A stretch of 64,000 bases of DNA, from the NCBI RefSeq assembly GCF_900100155.1, contig NZ_FMTP01000003.1:62001-126000 (forward strand). The letters run 5' to 3'. The position numbers and the translations under genes are program-made. Below are positions 14,424-23,367 of this stretch, in pieces (positions within the stretch are counted from its first letter, which is position 1; each line of letters begins with the position of its first letter). Source of the stretch: Ancylobacter rudongensis. Lineage in GTDB: Bacteria; Pseudomonadota; Alphaproteobacteria; Rhizobiales; Xanthobacteraceae. The notes beneath the pieces are model-generated. The model was given only the letters and a program-made list of their open reading frames with translations, did no database searches and had not been told where the DNA came from.

Positions 14424-16345
14424 GCGGGGAGAGAACGCGCTTCGGCATTGGCGGGCGGCTGCTGGTCGCCTTCATCGGCGTCGGCGCGCTGGCGGTGATC
14501 GCCTGCGGCGTCGGCTGGTTGTCCTATGCGCGGCTGTCGTCGGAACTCGATTCGATCGCGCGCGGCCATGTGCCGGCGCTGGTATTCGCCGCCCAGCTTT
14601 CGCAGGCCGGCGGACGGCTGACGGCGGCGGCAACCGAGCTGGCCACCGCCGAGCGCCGCGACGCCCATGATCTGGCGATGGAGCGCGCGCGGGTCCGGCT
14701 CGGCGACCTGCGCCGCCTGCTGGAGACCGCCCCGAGGGGCGAGGGCGCGCAGGGTTTCGGGGCGTTGCGCCGCCTGGTGGACGCGCTCGGCAGCACGCTC
14801 GACGCCGTGGACGAGGCCGCCCGCCGGCGCTTCGACATCGAGGCGCGCACCCGCGCCATCGTCGACGAACTGCGCTGGCTGCAGGCCGACCTGGTGGACG
14901 AGGTCGAGCCGCTGGTCGAGGACGCCCGCTTCAATATCAACGCCGCGCTGGAACAGGTGGGACAGGCGGGTGAGGTCGCGCGAGCGGCGCAGCGCATCCT
15001 GCGCGACGAAACCTCGAAGACCGAGGCCATCCTCGCCTTGAGCGCGCAGGCGCATCTGTCCATCGGCCTGCTCGGGCAGGTCGCCAGCGTGCGGGTGCCG
15101 GAGGATCTGCGCCAGACCGGGCATTTCCTCGGCGAGGCGGTGGACGAGCTGGTGGTCGAGGGCAGGCGGCTGCAGGGCTGGGCCGACAGCATCACCGTGC
15201 GCCAGATCGTCGGCCGCCTCGCGGCGCTGGCCGATGCGGAAAGCGGCCTGCCGGGCCTCCGCGTGGCGGAAATCGCGGCGTCCGAGGAAGGGCAGAAGCG
15301 GCTCGCCACCAGCCGCGACCTCGCCGCCGAGCTCGGCGGCAGCATCGGCACGGTGGCGCGGCAGATCGAAACCGATGCGCGCGCGGCCGCCGCCCGCGCG
15401 GCGGAGGCCATCGTCGTCGGCCGCAGCCTGCTGCTGGCCATCGCCCTGCTCTCGCTCGGCGTCGCCGTGCTGGTGGGCTGGTTCTATGTCAGGCGCAGCC
15501 TGATCGCCCGGCTGGAACGGCTCACCCTCGCCGCCGGCGCCATTGCCAGCGGCGGCCCGGTGGACCTGCCGGCGCCGCAGGCGCAGGGCTATTTCGGCGC
15601 CGACGAGCTGGACGAGCTGTCCCGCGCGCTCGCCATCTTCCGGCAGACGCGGGACGAGCTGGTGCAGTCCGCCAAGCTCGCCGCGCTCGGCCAGATGGCG
15701 GCCGGCATCGGCCATGAGCTCAACCAGCCCCTCGCCGCGCTGCGCTCCCATGCCCATAACGGCGCCGTGCTGCTGAAGCGCGGGCGCACCGAGGACGCGG
15801 CGGAAAGCCTCGCCCGCATCGAGGGGCTCACCGTCCGCATGGCGCGGAGCATCGCCCATCTCAAGCGTTTCGCCCGCCGCCCGGAGCCCGACATGGGCCC
15901 GGTCAGCCTCGATGCGGTGATCGAGGGCGCGCTGTCGCTGTTCGCCCAGCGCATTGCCGACGAGCATATCGAGATGATACGCGCCATCCCGCCGGGGCTG
16001 AACGTCCTTGCCGAGGAGGTGCGGCTGGAACAGGTGCTGGTCAATCTCATCGCCAATGCGATGGACGCGGTTCACAACGCCCCGCGGCGCCGGATCGAGA
16101 TCCGGGCGTCGCGCGGCGCCGAGCAGGTGAGAATCGAGATCAGCGATAGCGGCACGGGAATTGGAGACGGCATGCACACGGACATTTTCGACCCGTTCTT
16201 CACCACCAAGCCGCCGGGCTCGGGCCTCGGCCTCGGCCTGTCGCTGTCGTTCAACATCATCCGCGATTTCGGCGGCCGCCTGCTGCTGCGGGAAAGCTCG
16301 CCGGCGGGAAGCACCTTCGCCATCGAACTCAACGAGGCGGCATGA
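14420..16345 (+). CDS. pgtB: PgtB-like membrane sensor histidine kinase
   Basis: A 641-residue kinase. TM1 is at about 12-36; a long, mostly helical periplasmic domain (about 40-330) follows; TM2 at about 331-353; then HAMP-like linker, a HisKA domain with phospho-acceptor His in GIGHELNQPL (about residue 432), and HATPase_c with NLIANAMDA, DSGTGIG, FFTTKPPGSGLGLGL. GTG 14420 overlaps the stop of the binding-protein gene. The periplasmic domain probably docks the loaded PgtC-like protein, and the kinase phosphorylates the downstream response regulator. The ligand is inferred from the family (phosphoglycerate or another phosphorylated small molecule), not shown. Confidence 0.88.
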   Translation: MSGERTRFGIGGRLLVAFIGVGALAVIACGVGWLSYARLSSELDSIARGHVPALVFAAQLSQAGGRLTAAATELATAERRDAHDLAMERARVRLGDLRRLLETAPRGEGAQGFGALRRLVDALGSTLDAVDEAARRRFDIEARTRAIVDELRWLQADLVDEVEPLVEDARFNINAALEQVGQAGEVARAAQRILRDETSKTEAILALSAQAHLSIGLLGQVASVRVPEDLRQTGHFLGEAVDELVVEGRRLQGWADSITVRQIVGRLAALADAESGLPGLRVAEIAASEEGQKRLATSRDLAAELGGSIGTVARQIETDARAAAARAAEAIVVGRSLLLAIALLSLGVAVLVGWFYVRRSLIARLERLTLAAGAIASGGPVDLPAPQAQGYFGADELDELSRALAIFRQTRDELVQSAKLAALGQMAAGIGHELNQPLAALRSHAHNGAVLLKRGRTEDAAESLARIEGLTVRMARSIAHLKRFARRPEPDMGPVSLDAVIEGALSLFAQRIADEHIEMIRAIPPGLNVLAEEVRLEQVLVNLIANAMDAVHNAPRRRIEIRASRGAEQVRIEISDSGTGIGDGMHTDIFDPFFTTKPPGSGLGLGLSLSFNIIRDFGGRLLLRESSPAGSTFAIELNEAA

Positions 16346-17709
16346 CCAGCCCGCCCGACGTGCTGCTGGTGGATGACGACGCCGAGGTCCGCCACGCCTA
16401 TGGCCAGACGCTGGAGCTGGACGGGCTGGCCGTGGCCCCGGCCGCCGGCGCGACCGCGGCGCTCAAGGCGCTGTCGCCCGGCTTCGAGGGCGTGGTCGTC
16501 TCCGATGTGCGCATGCCCGGCATGGACGGGTTCGCGTTTCTGGACGAGGTGCGCCGGATCGATCCCGACATCCCCGTGCTGCTGATCACCGGCCATGGCG
16601 ACGTGCCGATGGCGCTGCGCGCGTTGCGGGCGGGGGCGTGGGATTTCATCGAGAAGCCGGCCGATCCGGTGCTGCTGGTGGAAGCCGTCCGCCGCGCGCT
16701 GGAACAGCGCCGGCTGGTGCTGGAGAACCGGGCCCTGCGCGAAGACGCCGCGCGCGACGACGACGCGGCGGACGATGTGTGGGCCGCCCGGCTCATCGGC
16801 CGCGCCGAGCCGATGCAGCGCCTGCGCCGCACGCTCGCCGTGCTCGCCGACACCCGCACCGATGTGCTGATCTTCGGCGAAACCGGCACCGGCAAGGAAA
16901 TGGCCGCGCGCGCCCTGCACGATTTCGGGCGGCGCCGGGCCGGGCGCTTCGTCGCGGTGAACTGCGCCGCCATCCCCGAGAACATGATCGAGAGCGAATT
17001 GTTCGGCCATGAGGCCGGCGCCTTCACCGGGGCGCGCGAGCGGCGCATCGGCAAGATCGAGCACGCGCACAAGGGCACGCTGTTCCTCGACGAGATCGAA
17101 TCCATGCCGCTGGCGGCGCAGACGCGCCTGCTGCGGGCCTTGCAGGAGCGCAGCATCGAGCGGCTTGGCTCGAATGCGGAGATCAAAGTCGACATCCGCG
17201 TGCTCGCCGCCACCAAGGTCGACCTGCTGGCGCAGGCGGGCGAGGGGCGGTTCCGCGAGGATCTGCTCTACCGGCTCAACACGGTGACGGTGCGCCTGCC
17301 GCCGCTGCGCGACCGGCGCGAGGACATCCCGGCCCTGTTCCGGCATTTCGTCGCCATGGTCGCCGCGCGCGACGGCGTGCCGGCCCGCCCGGTGGAGGCC
17401 GGAACGCTGAGCGAGCTGATGCGCCGGCCGTGGCCGGGCAATGTGCGCGAGCTGCGCAACGCCGCCGAGCGCCATGTGCTGGGGCTAGAGGACGAGGCGC
17501 AGCCGGTCTCGGCGTCGTCCCCGGCGCCGGCGGACGGACTGTCGCTGGAGGCGATGATGGACATCGCCGAACGCCACGCCATCGCCCAGGCGCTCGCGCG
17601 CCATGGGGGGCGGGTCGGGCAGAGCGCCGAGGCGCTCGGCATCTCGCGCAAGACGCTCTACCTGAAGATGCGCAAGCACGGGCTGGAGCGCGACGCGGTC
17701 GAGGACTGA
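16342..17709 (+). CDS. pgtA: PgtA-like sigma-54-dependent response regulator
   Basis: A 455-residue NtrC-class activator. The receiver domain has Asp55 in VVVSDVRMPGMDG; the AAA+ domain has Walker A GETGTGKE (about 178), the sigma-54 contact loop GAFTGA (about 226-231) and Walker B LFLDEIE; and a C-terminal FIS-type HTH follows (QSAEALGISRKTLYLKMRKHG). ATG 16342 overlaps the kinase stop. Directly downstream are two 21-bp repeats and a consensus -24/-12 promoter ahead of an importer gene, so the target can be read from the sequence. Confidence 0.95.
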   Translation: MTSPPDVLLVDDDAEVRHAYGQTLELDGLAVAPAAGATAALKALSPGFEGVVVSDVRMPGMDGFAFLDEVRRIDPDIPVLLITGHGDVPMALRALRAGAWDFIEKPADPVLLVEAVRRALEQRRLVLENRALREDAARDDDAADDVWAARLIGRAEPMQRLRRTLAVLADTRTDVLIFGETGTGKEMAARALHDFGRRRAGRFVAVNCAAIPENMIESELFGHEAGAFTGARERRIGKIEHAHKGTLFLDEIESMPLAAQTRLLRALQERSIERLGSNAEIKVDIRVLAATKVDLLAQAGEGRFREDLLYRLNTVTVRLPPLRDRREDIPALFRHFVAMVAARDGVPARPVEAGTLSELMRRPWPGNVRELRNAAERHVLGLEDEAQPVSASSPAPADGLSLEAMMDIAERHAIAQALARHGGRVGQSAEALGISRKTLYLKMRKHGLERDAVED

Positions 17710-17736
17710 GCGCCGAGGCTGAAACGCCGCCGCGAT

Positions 17737-17791
17737 GTTACCTTAATGACCCATGCGGGCGGCGCGCGCTGTTACCGCGCTGACCCATGCG
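17737..17791 (+). promoter_or_regulatory. Tandem upstream activating sites for the NtrC-type regulator
   Basis: Two direct repeats of GTTACC-N4-TGACCCATGCG lie at 17737-17757 and 17771-17791, 34 bp apart start to start. All 17 defined bases are identical. They sit about 100-150 bp upstream of the transcription start predicted from the -24/-12 element, the usual place for enhancer sites of NtrC-family proteins. Confidence 0.75.
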
Positions 17792-17859
17792 CGTCCGACC
17801 GCATCGACCCTCTCCGCATAAACGCTTGATAGGAATGGTCTTTATCCACCAAGCGCGCC

Positions 17860-17875
17860 TTGGCACGCGGGTTGC
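17860..17875 (+). promoter_or_regulatory. Sigma-54 (-24/-12) promoter
   Basis: TTGGCACG-N4-TTGC matches the RpoN consensus TTGGCACG-N4-TTGC in every conserved position, with the GG at 17862-17863 and the GC at 17874-17875 (12-base register). The predicted transcription start is near 17887, about 44 bases ahead of the binding-protein ATG. It lies immediately downstream of the gene for a GAFTGA-containing activator. Confidence 0.88.
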
Positions 17876-17930
17876 GGAGAGGCACGCGCAGCCCTCGGGC
17901 CGCCAAAGCAGACTTTTGGGAGAAAACGCC

Positions 17931-19256
17931 ATGATCCGTTCCGCCGCCCTCGCGGCCACCCTTGCGCTTGCCTCGTTCGCCGCCGCCCCGGCCGCGCTGG
18001 CGCAGTCCGGCAAGGTCACCGTCGTCACCTCCTTTTCCAAGGACGTCACCGACCCGATCAAGGCCGCGTTCGAGAAGGCCAATCCCGGCATCTCGCTCGA
18101 CGTGCAGAACCGCAACACCAATGCGGGCGTGAAATATCTCGACGAGACCCGCTCCAACCCGCAGACGGACCTGTTCTGGGCCTCGGCGCCTGATGCCTTC
18201 GAGGTGCTGAAGTCCAAGCAGCTGCTGCAGAAGTTCACCCCCACCGCCGAGGGCATACCCGACAAGATCGGCGCCTACCCGATCAACGACCCCGACGGCT
18301 ATTATTTCGGCTTCGCGGCGTCGGGCTACGGCATCATGTGGAACACCCGCTATGTCGGCGCCAATGAGCTGCCCGAGCCGAAGGAGTGGAACGACCTCGC
18401 CGCCGCGCCCTATTACGACCATGTCGCCATCGCCTCGCCCGCCCGCTCCGGCACCACCCACCTGACGATCGAGACGATCCTGCAGGGCGAGGGCTGGGAC
18501 AAGGGCTGGCAGACCATCAAGGACATGGCAGGCAACTTCCAGACCATCACCGACCGCTCCTTCGGCGTGCCGGAAGCGGTCAATTCCGGCCAGGTCGGCT
18601 ACGGCATTGTCATCGACTTCTTCGCCTTCTCCGCCCAGGGCTCGGGCTTCCCGGTGAAGTTCGTCTATCCCACCGTCACCACGGTGGTGCCGGCCAATGT
18701 CGGCATCGTCGCCAATGCCCCGAACACCGAGAACGCGCAGAAATTCGTCAACTTCCTGCTCTCGCCCGCCGGCCAGGAAGTGCTGCTGGAGCCCAGCATC
18801 CGCCGCCTGCCGGTCAACCCCGCCGTCTACGCCAAGGCGCCCGAGGGCTACCCGAACCCCTTCACCGATCCGCGCTTCAAGTCGATGACGATGTTCGACG
18901 TCGAGAAGTCGGGCAAGCGCACGGCGGTGGTCGACACGCTGTTCGACCAGCTCATCTCCTTCCAGCTGGATGACCTGAAGTCGGTCACCAAGTCGATCCA
19001 TGAGGTGGAGGGCAAGCTCAAGGCCAAGGACAACCCGCAGGCCCGCGCCCTCATCAAGGAAGCGCGCGCGCTGATCGGCGCCGTCCCCGTCACCGAGGAG
19101 CAGGCCTCGAGCGCGGAAGTGCGCGCCGCCTTCAGCGGCGGCAAGGAAAAGGGCGCCCGCCAGGCCGAGATCGAGCAGCAATGGGCCTCCTTCGCCAAGG
19201 ACAACTACGCCAAGGCGAAGGCCAAGGTCGCGGAAGCCGCCGCGCTCGCCAACTGA
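17931..19256 (+). CDS. ABC importer periplasmic binding protein (AfuA/FbpA-like)
   Basis: A 441-residue protein with a signal peptide ending ALAQS. It belongs to the iron/phosphorylated-solute binding superfamily (AfuA, PgtC, PhnS-like) and shares DLFWASAPDAFEVLK, SGYGIMWN, SPARSGTTHL and RSFGVPEAV with the sensor-side paralog at 13050. The ATG follows GGGAGA. It is the first gene of an importer operon with a fused permease and an ATPase. Family plus PgtCBA context suggests a phosphorylated substrate (phosphoglycerate, sugar phosphate or phosphonate); ferric iron is a less likely alternative. Confidence 0.9.
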   Translation: MIRSAALAATLALASFAAAPAALAQSGKVTVVTSFSKDVTDPIKAAFEKANPGISLDVQNRNTNAGVKYLDETRSNPQTDLFWASAPDAFEVLKSKQLLQKFTPTAEGIPDKIGAYPINDPDGYYFGFAASGYGIMWNTRYVGANELPEPKEWNDLAAAPYYDHVAIASPARSGTTHLTIETILQGEGWDKGWQTIKDMAGNFQTITDRSFGVPEAVNSGQVGYGIVIDFFAFSAQGSGFPVKFVYPTVTTVVPANVGIVANAPNTENAQKFVNFLLSPAGQEVLLEPSIRRLPVNPAVYAKAPEGYPNPFTDPRFKSMTMFDVEKSGKRTAVVDTLFDQLISFQLDDLKSVTKSIHEVEGKLKAKDNPQARALIKEARALIGAVPVTEEQASSAEVRAAFSGGKEKGARQAEIEQQWASFAKDNYAKAKAKVAEAAALAN

Positions 19257-19286
19257 GCCGCGCGCGGGCCTGACCTTCCCCGAATA

Positions 19287-19310
19287 GGACGCGGCGCCGG
19301 CGCCGCGTCC
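19287..19310 (+). terminator. Perfect 24-bp palindrome between binding-protein and permease genes
   Basis: The 24 bases 19287-19310 form a perfect GC-rich palindrome and would fold into a strong hairpin in RNA. There is no U-tract after it (CCTCCTCCC). It probably acts as a 3' stabiliser or partial terminator that keeps binding-protein mRNA above permease mRNA. Confidence 0.6.
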
Positions 19311-19342
19311 CCTCCTCCCACGCCATAGCTGGAGCGTGTTGC

Positions 19343-21061
19343 ATGTCGCTCGCCTTCACCCAGGCCCCGGCGCGCCGCTGGCGCGTGCCTGGAACCACCG
19401 GCCAGATCGCCCTGGCGCTCGGGCTCGCCGCCTTCCTGCTGGCCTTCCTGCTGGTGCCGGTCGGCTCCGTCATCTATGTCGCCTTCACCGAGAAGGGCAG
19501 CGGCAGCTTTACCCTGATCAATTTTGCCGACTTCTTCCGCACCGACCTGTTCATGCGGTCGTTCTGGAACTCGGCCTATGTCTCGGCGATGACCGTGGTG
19601 CTGGCCTCGCTGTTCGCGCTGCCGCTGGCCTACATCACCACCCGCTTCGAGTTTCGCGGCGCGCTGATCATCCAGACGCTCGGCTTCGTGCCGCTGATCA
19701 TGCCGCCCTTTGTCGGCGCGGTGGCGATGCAGCTGCTGTTCGGCCGCAATGGCAGCGTCAACCTGCTGCTGAACGAGTATTTCGGCTTCCGCATTCCTTT
19801 CATGGAAGGGCTGAACGGCGTCATCTTCGTCCAGGCCATCCATTATTTCCCCTTCATCCTGATCAACCTTTCCGCCGCCCTGCGCAATATCGACCGCTCG
19901 ATGGAAGAGGCGGCGCAGAATCTCGGCTCCTCCGGCATGCGGATGTTCCGGCGCATCGTGCTGCCGCTCGCCATGCCGGGCTATGTCGCCGGCGCCTCGC
20001 TGGTCTTCGTCAAGGTGTTCGACGATCTCGCCACGCCCTTGCTGCTGAATGTGAAGGACATGCTGGCGCCGCAGGCCTATCTGCGCGTCACCTCGATCGG
20101 CCTCACCGATCCGATGGGCTACGTCATCGCGGTGGTGCTGATCGTGGTGTCGGTGCTCGCCATGTGGGTGTCGGCGCTGGCGCTGCGCGGGCGGGACTAC
20201 GCCACCACCCAGCGCGGCGGCGGCGGGCTCGCCAAGCGCACGATGCGGCCCTGGGAGCAGGTGGTCGCCTATGGCGTCGTCGGCCTCATCCTGGCGCTGG
20301 TGCTGGCGCCGCATCTGGGCCTGCTGCTGCTGTCTTTCGCCACCATCTGGTCGTTCAGCCCGCTGCCGGACGGCTTCACCGTGGCCCATTACGCCAGGGT
20401 GTTCGGCGAGAGCTCGGTCTATATCAAGAACACGCTGATCTACGCCTCGATCGCCGGCCTGATCGACGTCGTGGTCGGCACCGCCATCGCCTATCTGGTG
20501 CTGCGCACCAAGCTGATCGGCCGCCATTGGCTGGACTGGGCCGCCACCGCCGCGCTGGCCGTGCCGGGCGTGGTGCTGGGCATCGGCTATCTTCGCACCT
20601 TCTACGATATCCGCCTGCCGGACGGCACGCCGCTGGCGACGATGTGGATCGTGCTGGTCATCGCGCTGGCAATCCGCCGCCTGCCCTATGCGCTGCGCGC
20701 CTGCTACGCCGCGCTCCAGCAGATTTCCGTCTCGCTGGAAGAGGCGGCGGAAAATCTCGGCGCCACCAAGCCGCGCACCGTGCGGCGCATCGTGGTGCCG
20801 CTGATGATGGGCGGCATCCTCGCCGGCTTCGTCACCAGCTTCGCCACGGCGGCGGTGGAACTCTCCGCCACGCTCATGCTGGTGCAGTCCAACGCCGACG
20901 CGCCGCTGGCCTATGGCCTGTATGTCTTCATGCAGTCCGCCGCCGGTCGCGGGCCCGGCGCGGCGCTCGGCGTCATCGCCGTGGTGCTGGTCGCCGCCTG
21001 CACCCTGCTCTCGCAATACATCATTGATCGCAACCAGAAGACCACGGGGGCCGCCCGATGA
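19343..21061 (+). CDS. ABC importer permease, two fused permease domains (AfuB/FbpB-like)
   Basis: A 572-residue inner-membrane protein in which two homologous permease units are fused. Each has an EAA loop that docks the ATPase: EEAAQNLGSSGMRMFRRIVLP in the first half and EEAAENLGATKPRTVRRIVVP in the second. About twelve hydrophobic segments are visible. This double-permease layout is normal for the FbpB/AfuB group. The ATG follows the palindrome by about 30 bases, and the stop overlaps the ATPase gene start (ATGA). Confidence 0.93.
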   Translation: MSLAFTQAPARRWRVPGTTGQIALALGLAAFLLAFLLVPVGSVIYVAFTEKGSGSFTLINFADFFRTDLFMRSFWNSAYVSAMTVVLASLFALPLAYITTRFEFRGALIIQTLGFVPLIMPPFVGAVAMQLLFGRNGSVNLLLNEYFGFRIPFMEGLNGVIFVQAIHYFPFILINLSAALRNIDRSMEEAAQNLGSSGMRMFRRIVLPLAMPGYVAGASLVFVKVFDDLATPLLLNVKDMLAPQAYLRVTSIGLTDPMGYVIAVVLIVVSVLAMWVSALALRGRDYATTQRGGGGLAKRTMRPWEQVVAYGVVGLILALVLAPHLGLLLLSFATIWSFSPLPDGFTVAHYARVFGESSVYIKNTLIYASIAGLIDVVVGTAIAYLVLRTKLIGRHWLDWAATAALAVPGVVLGIGYLRTFYDIRLPDGTPLATMWIVLVIALAIRRLPYALRACYAALQQISVSLEEAAENLGATKPRTVRRIVVPLMMGGILAGFVTSFATAAVELSATLMLVQSNADAPLAYGLYVFMQSAAGRGPGAALGVIAVVLVAACTLLSQYIIDRNQKTTGAAR

Positions 21062-22179
21062 ACGCTCACGCCATCACCGACGACGCTGCGGCCGTCCTGC
21101 ACACGGCGGCGGTCGATCTGCACATTGAGGGGGTGAACCTCTCCTATGGCAGCAACCATGTGCTGAAGAACGTCTCCCTCGACATCAAACCCGGCGAGTT
21201 CTTCGCCTTTCTCGGGCCCTCCGGCTGCGGCAAGACCACGCTGCTGCGCCTGATCGCTGGCTTCAACACCGCCGATAGCGGCCGCGTCGTCGTCGGCGGG
21301 CGCGACATCAGCGACCTGCCGCCCTGGAAGCGCGATGTCGGGCTGGTGTTCCAGAGCTATGCGCTGTGGCCGCATATGAGCGTCGCCCGCAATGTCGCCT
21401 TCGGGCTGGAGGAGCGCGGGGTCAAGCGCGCCGAGATCCAGCGCCGGGTGGCGGCGGCGCTGGAGATCGTCGGGCTCGGCCATCTCGCCGAGCGCCGGCC
21501 CTCCCAGCTCTCCGGCGGCCAGCAGCAGCGCGTGGCGCTGGCGCGAACCGTCGTCATCGAGCCCAAGGTGCTGCTGCTCGACGAGCCGCTCTCCAACCTC
21601 GACGCCAAGATGCGGGTGCAGGTGCGCCGCGAACTGCGCGATTTGCAGCAGCGGCTCGGCCTCACCACCATCTTCGTCACCCACGACCAGGAAGAGGCCA
21701 ACACGGTCTGCGACCGCATCGCTGTGATGAATGACGGCGTGGTGCAGCAGGTCGGCACGCCGGTGGAGCTCTATGAGCGCCCCGCCAACCTGTTCGTCGC
21801 CACCTTCCTCGGCACCGCGAATGTGCTGGAGGGCAAGGTGGTGACATCAGGCAGCGACCGCCATTTCGAGAGCCTGGGCGGCCTGCGCATCGACATCGCG
21901 CGCGATGCGGTGCTGCCGGCGGAGGCACGCCTCGTGTTCCGCCCGCAGGTGGCGAAGCTGTCGAAGGAGAAGCCCGCCAGCGCCAGCGCCTTCGAGGGCG
22001 AGATCATGCGCCGGGAATTCCTCGGCAGCGTCATCCGCTTCGGCATCCTCATCGCCGGGCAGGAGATCACCGTCGACGAGGTGTTCCACCCCGGCGCGCG
22101 CGAACCGCATGCGATCGGCGATCGCGTCTGGGTGGAAATCCCGGCCTCCTCCGCCCTCTGGCTCGGGCCCGGCACCTAG
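21058..22179 (+). CDS. ABC importer ATP-binding protein (AfuC/PotA-like)
   Basis: A 373-residue ATPase with Walker A GPSGCGKTT, Q-loop, signature LSGGQQQRVALART, Walker B VLLLDEPLSNLDAKM and the H-loop THDQEE. A C-terminal TOBE-type domain (from about 240) follows. It energises the permease at 19343 and forms the last gene of the sigma-54-controlled operon. Confidence 0.94.
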   Translation: MNAHAITDDAAAVLHTAAVDLHIEGVNLSYGSNHVLKNVSLDIKPGEFFAFLGPSGCGKTTLLRLIAGFNTADSGRVVVGGRDISDLPPWKRDVGLVFQSYALWPHMSVARNVAFGLEERGVKRAEIQRRVAAALEIVGLGHLAERRPSQLSGGQQQRVALARTVVIEPKVLLLDEPLSNLDAKMRVQVRRELRDLQQRLGLTTIFVTHDQEEANTVCDRIAVMNDGVVQQVGTPVELYERPANLFVATFLGTANVLEGKVVTSGSDRHFESLGGLRIDIARDAVLPAEARLVFRPQVAKLSKEKPASASAFEGEIMRREFLGSVIRFGILIAGQEITVDEVFHPGAREPHAIGDRVWVEIPASSALWLGPGT

Positions 22180-22250
22180 GCCCCCGCCTTTGCGCCGCCC
22201 GCCAGCGCGCCGGCCACCTCGCAACCTTTCCACACGTCAAATGCGGCTCC

Positions 22251-22270
22251 CCGCCTCTCCCCGGAGGCGG
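22251..22270 (+). terminator. Possible weak terminator hairpin
   Basis: CCGCCTC (22251-22257) pairs with GAGGCGG (22264-22270) around a 6-base loop, about 70 bases after the ATPase gene stop. There is no U-tract, so termination is only suggested by position. Confidence 0.3.
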
Positions 22271-22310
22271 AAGGCCGGCGCCTGCGCGGCGCTGTTCGGG
22301 GGTGTGGAAT

Positions 22311-22357
22311 TGGTATGCAGGACAGGTTGACGATCAGTCTATCAACCTGTCATACCA
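22311..22357. promoter_or_regulatory. Large dyad upstream of the tetronate operon, likely GntR operator
   Basis: GACAGGTTGA (22321-22330) is perfectly inverted as TCAACCTGTC (22342-22351), and the arms continue outward as TGGTATG (22311) and CATACCA (ending 22357), with four extra bases in the left arm. TGGTATG/CATACCA half-sites are typical of FCD-type GntR regulators, and such a regulator is the second gene of the operon that starts 108 bp downstream. Autoregulation by that protein is inferred. Confidence 0.65.
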
Positions 22358-22464
22358 GATCAGATGATCATGCGGCGGCACGAATGTTCGCGCGCGCTCC
22401 CCGCTAGGGGGCGATCCGGACAAGGGACCGGCCGTCGCGGCGAACCGTTAAAGGGCTGTGAGAC

Positions 22465-23367
22465 ATGAAGATTGCGATCGTCGGCTGTGGCGTGGTGGGC
22501 TCGTCCTGGTCTCTGGTCTTCGCCCGTGCCGGGCATGATCTGGCGATTTATGACCGCACCCCGGCGGCGGCCGAGGCGGCGCTCGCCTTTGTCAGCGCGG
22601 CCGACGCCGCCCTTGCCGCCCGCTGCCGGATCGCCACCAGCCTCGCTGACGCGCTGGATGGCGCCGACTATGTGCAGGAAAGCGCGCCGGAGCGGCTGCC
22701 GATCAAGCAGGCGCTCTACCGCGAGATGGACGCGCTGCTGGCGCCGACCACCATTGTCGGCAGCTCCACCTCGGGCTTTCCCGCCTCGGTCTTCACCGAA
22801 GGCCTCGCCAACGCCGCCCGCTGCCTGGTGGCGCACCCGATCAACCCGCCGCACCTCATCCCGCTGGTCGAGCTGATCCCGGCGCCCTGGACCGCCACCG
22901 AGACGCTCGACTTTACCCGCGACCTCATGCGCGCCGTCGGCCAGAGCCCGATCACCCTCACCCGCGAGATCAACGGCTTCGTGGTCAACCGCCTGCAGAG
23001 CGCGCTGCTGGGCGAAGCGTTCCGCCTAGTCGAGGACGGCATCTGCACCCCGGCCGAGGTTGACGCTGCGGTCGCCGACGGGCTGGGCCTGCGCTGGTGC
23101 TTCATGGGCCCCTTCGCCACCATTGACCTCAACGCCGCCAAGGGCGTCGCCGAATACTGCGCCAATCTCGGCCCGATGTATTACGGCCTCGCCAAGGAGC
23201 AGGCCGACCCGCGCGAATGGACGCCGGAGCTGGTCGCCGCCATCGAGGCGAAGATGCGCGCCGATGTGCCGGCCGAAGACCTCGCCGCCCGCCGCAAATG
23301 GCGTGACGGCTTCCTCGCCGCGATCGTCGAGGCCAAGCGCGAGATCACCGGGAAACTCGGCGCATGA
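22465..23367 (+). CDS. CRYL1-like 3-hydroxyacid dehydrogenase, proposed tetronate 3-dehydrogenase
   Basis: A 300-residue NAD-dependent enzyme of the 3-hydroxyacyl-CoA dehydrogenase superfamily. It has a Rossmann motif VGCGVVGSS (residues 6-14), a catalytic stretch AHPINPPHLIPLVELI (His124, Glu136) and INGFVVNRLQ. The HPxNPPxxxPLVEL motif is that of lambda-crystallin/L-gulonate 3-dehydrogenase and L-carnitine dehydrogenase, which oxidise a C3 hydroxyl. Next to otnK and otnC it is well placed to turn a four-carbon sugar acid directly into 3-oxo-tetronate. Family is certain; the substrate is inferred from context. Confidence 0.85.
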   Translation: MKIAIVGCGVVGSSWSLVFARAGHDLAIYDRTPAAAEAALAFVSAADAALAARCRIATSLADALDGADYVQESAPERLPIKQALYREMDALLAPTTIVGSSTSGFPASVFTEGLANAARCLVAHPINPPHLIPLVELIPAPWTATETLDFTRDLMRAVGQSPITLTREINGFVVNRLQSALLGEAFRLVEDGICTPAEVDAAVADGLGLRWCFMGPFATIDLNAAKGVAEYCANLGPMYYGLAKEQADPREWTPELVAAIEAKMRADVPAEDLAARRKWRDGFLAAIVEAKREITGKLGA

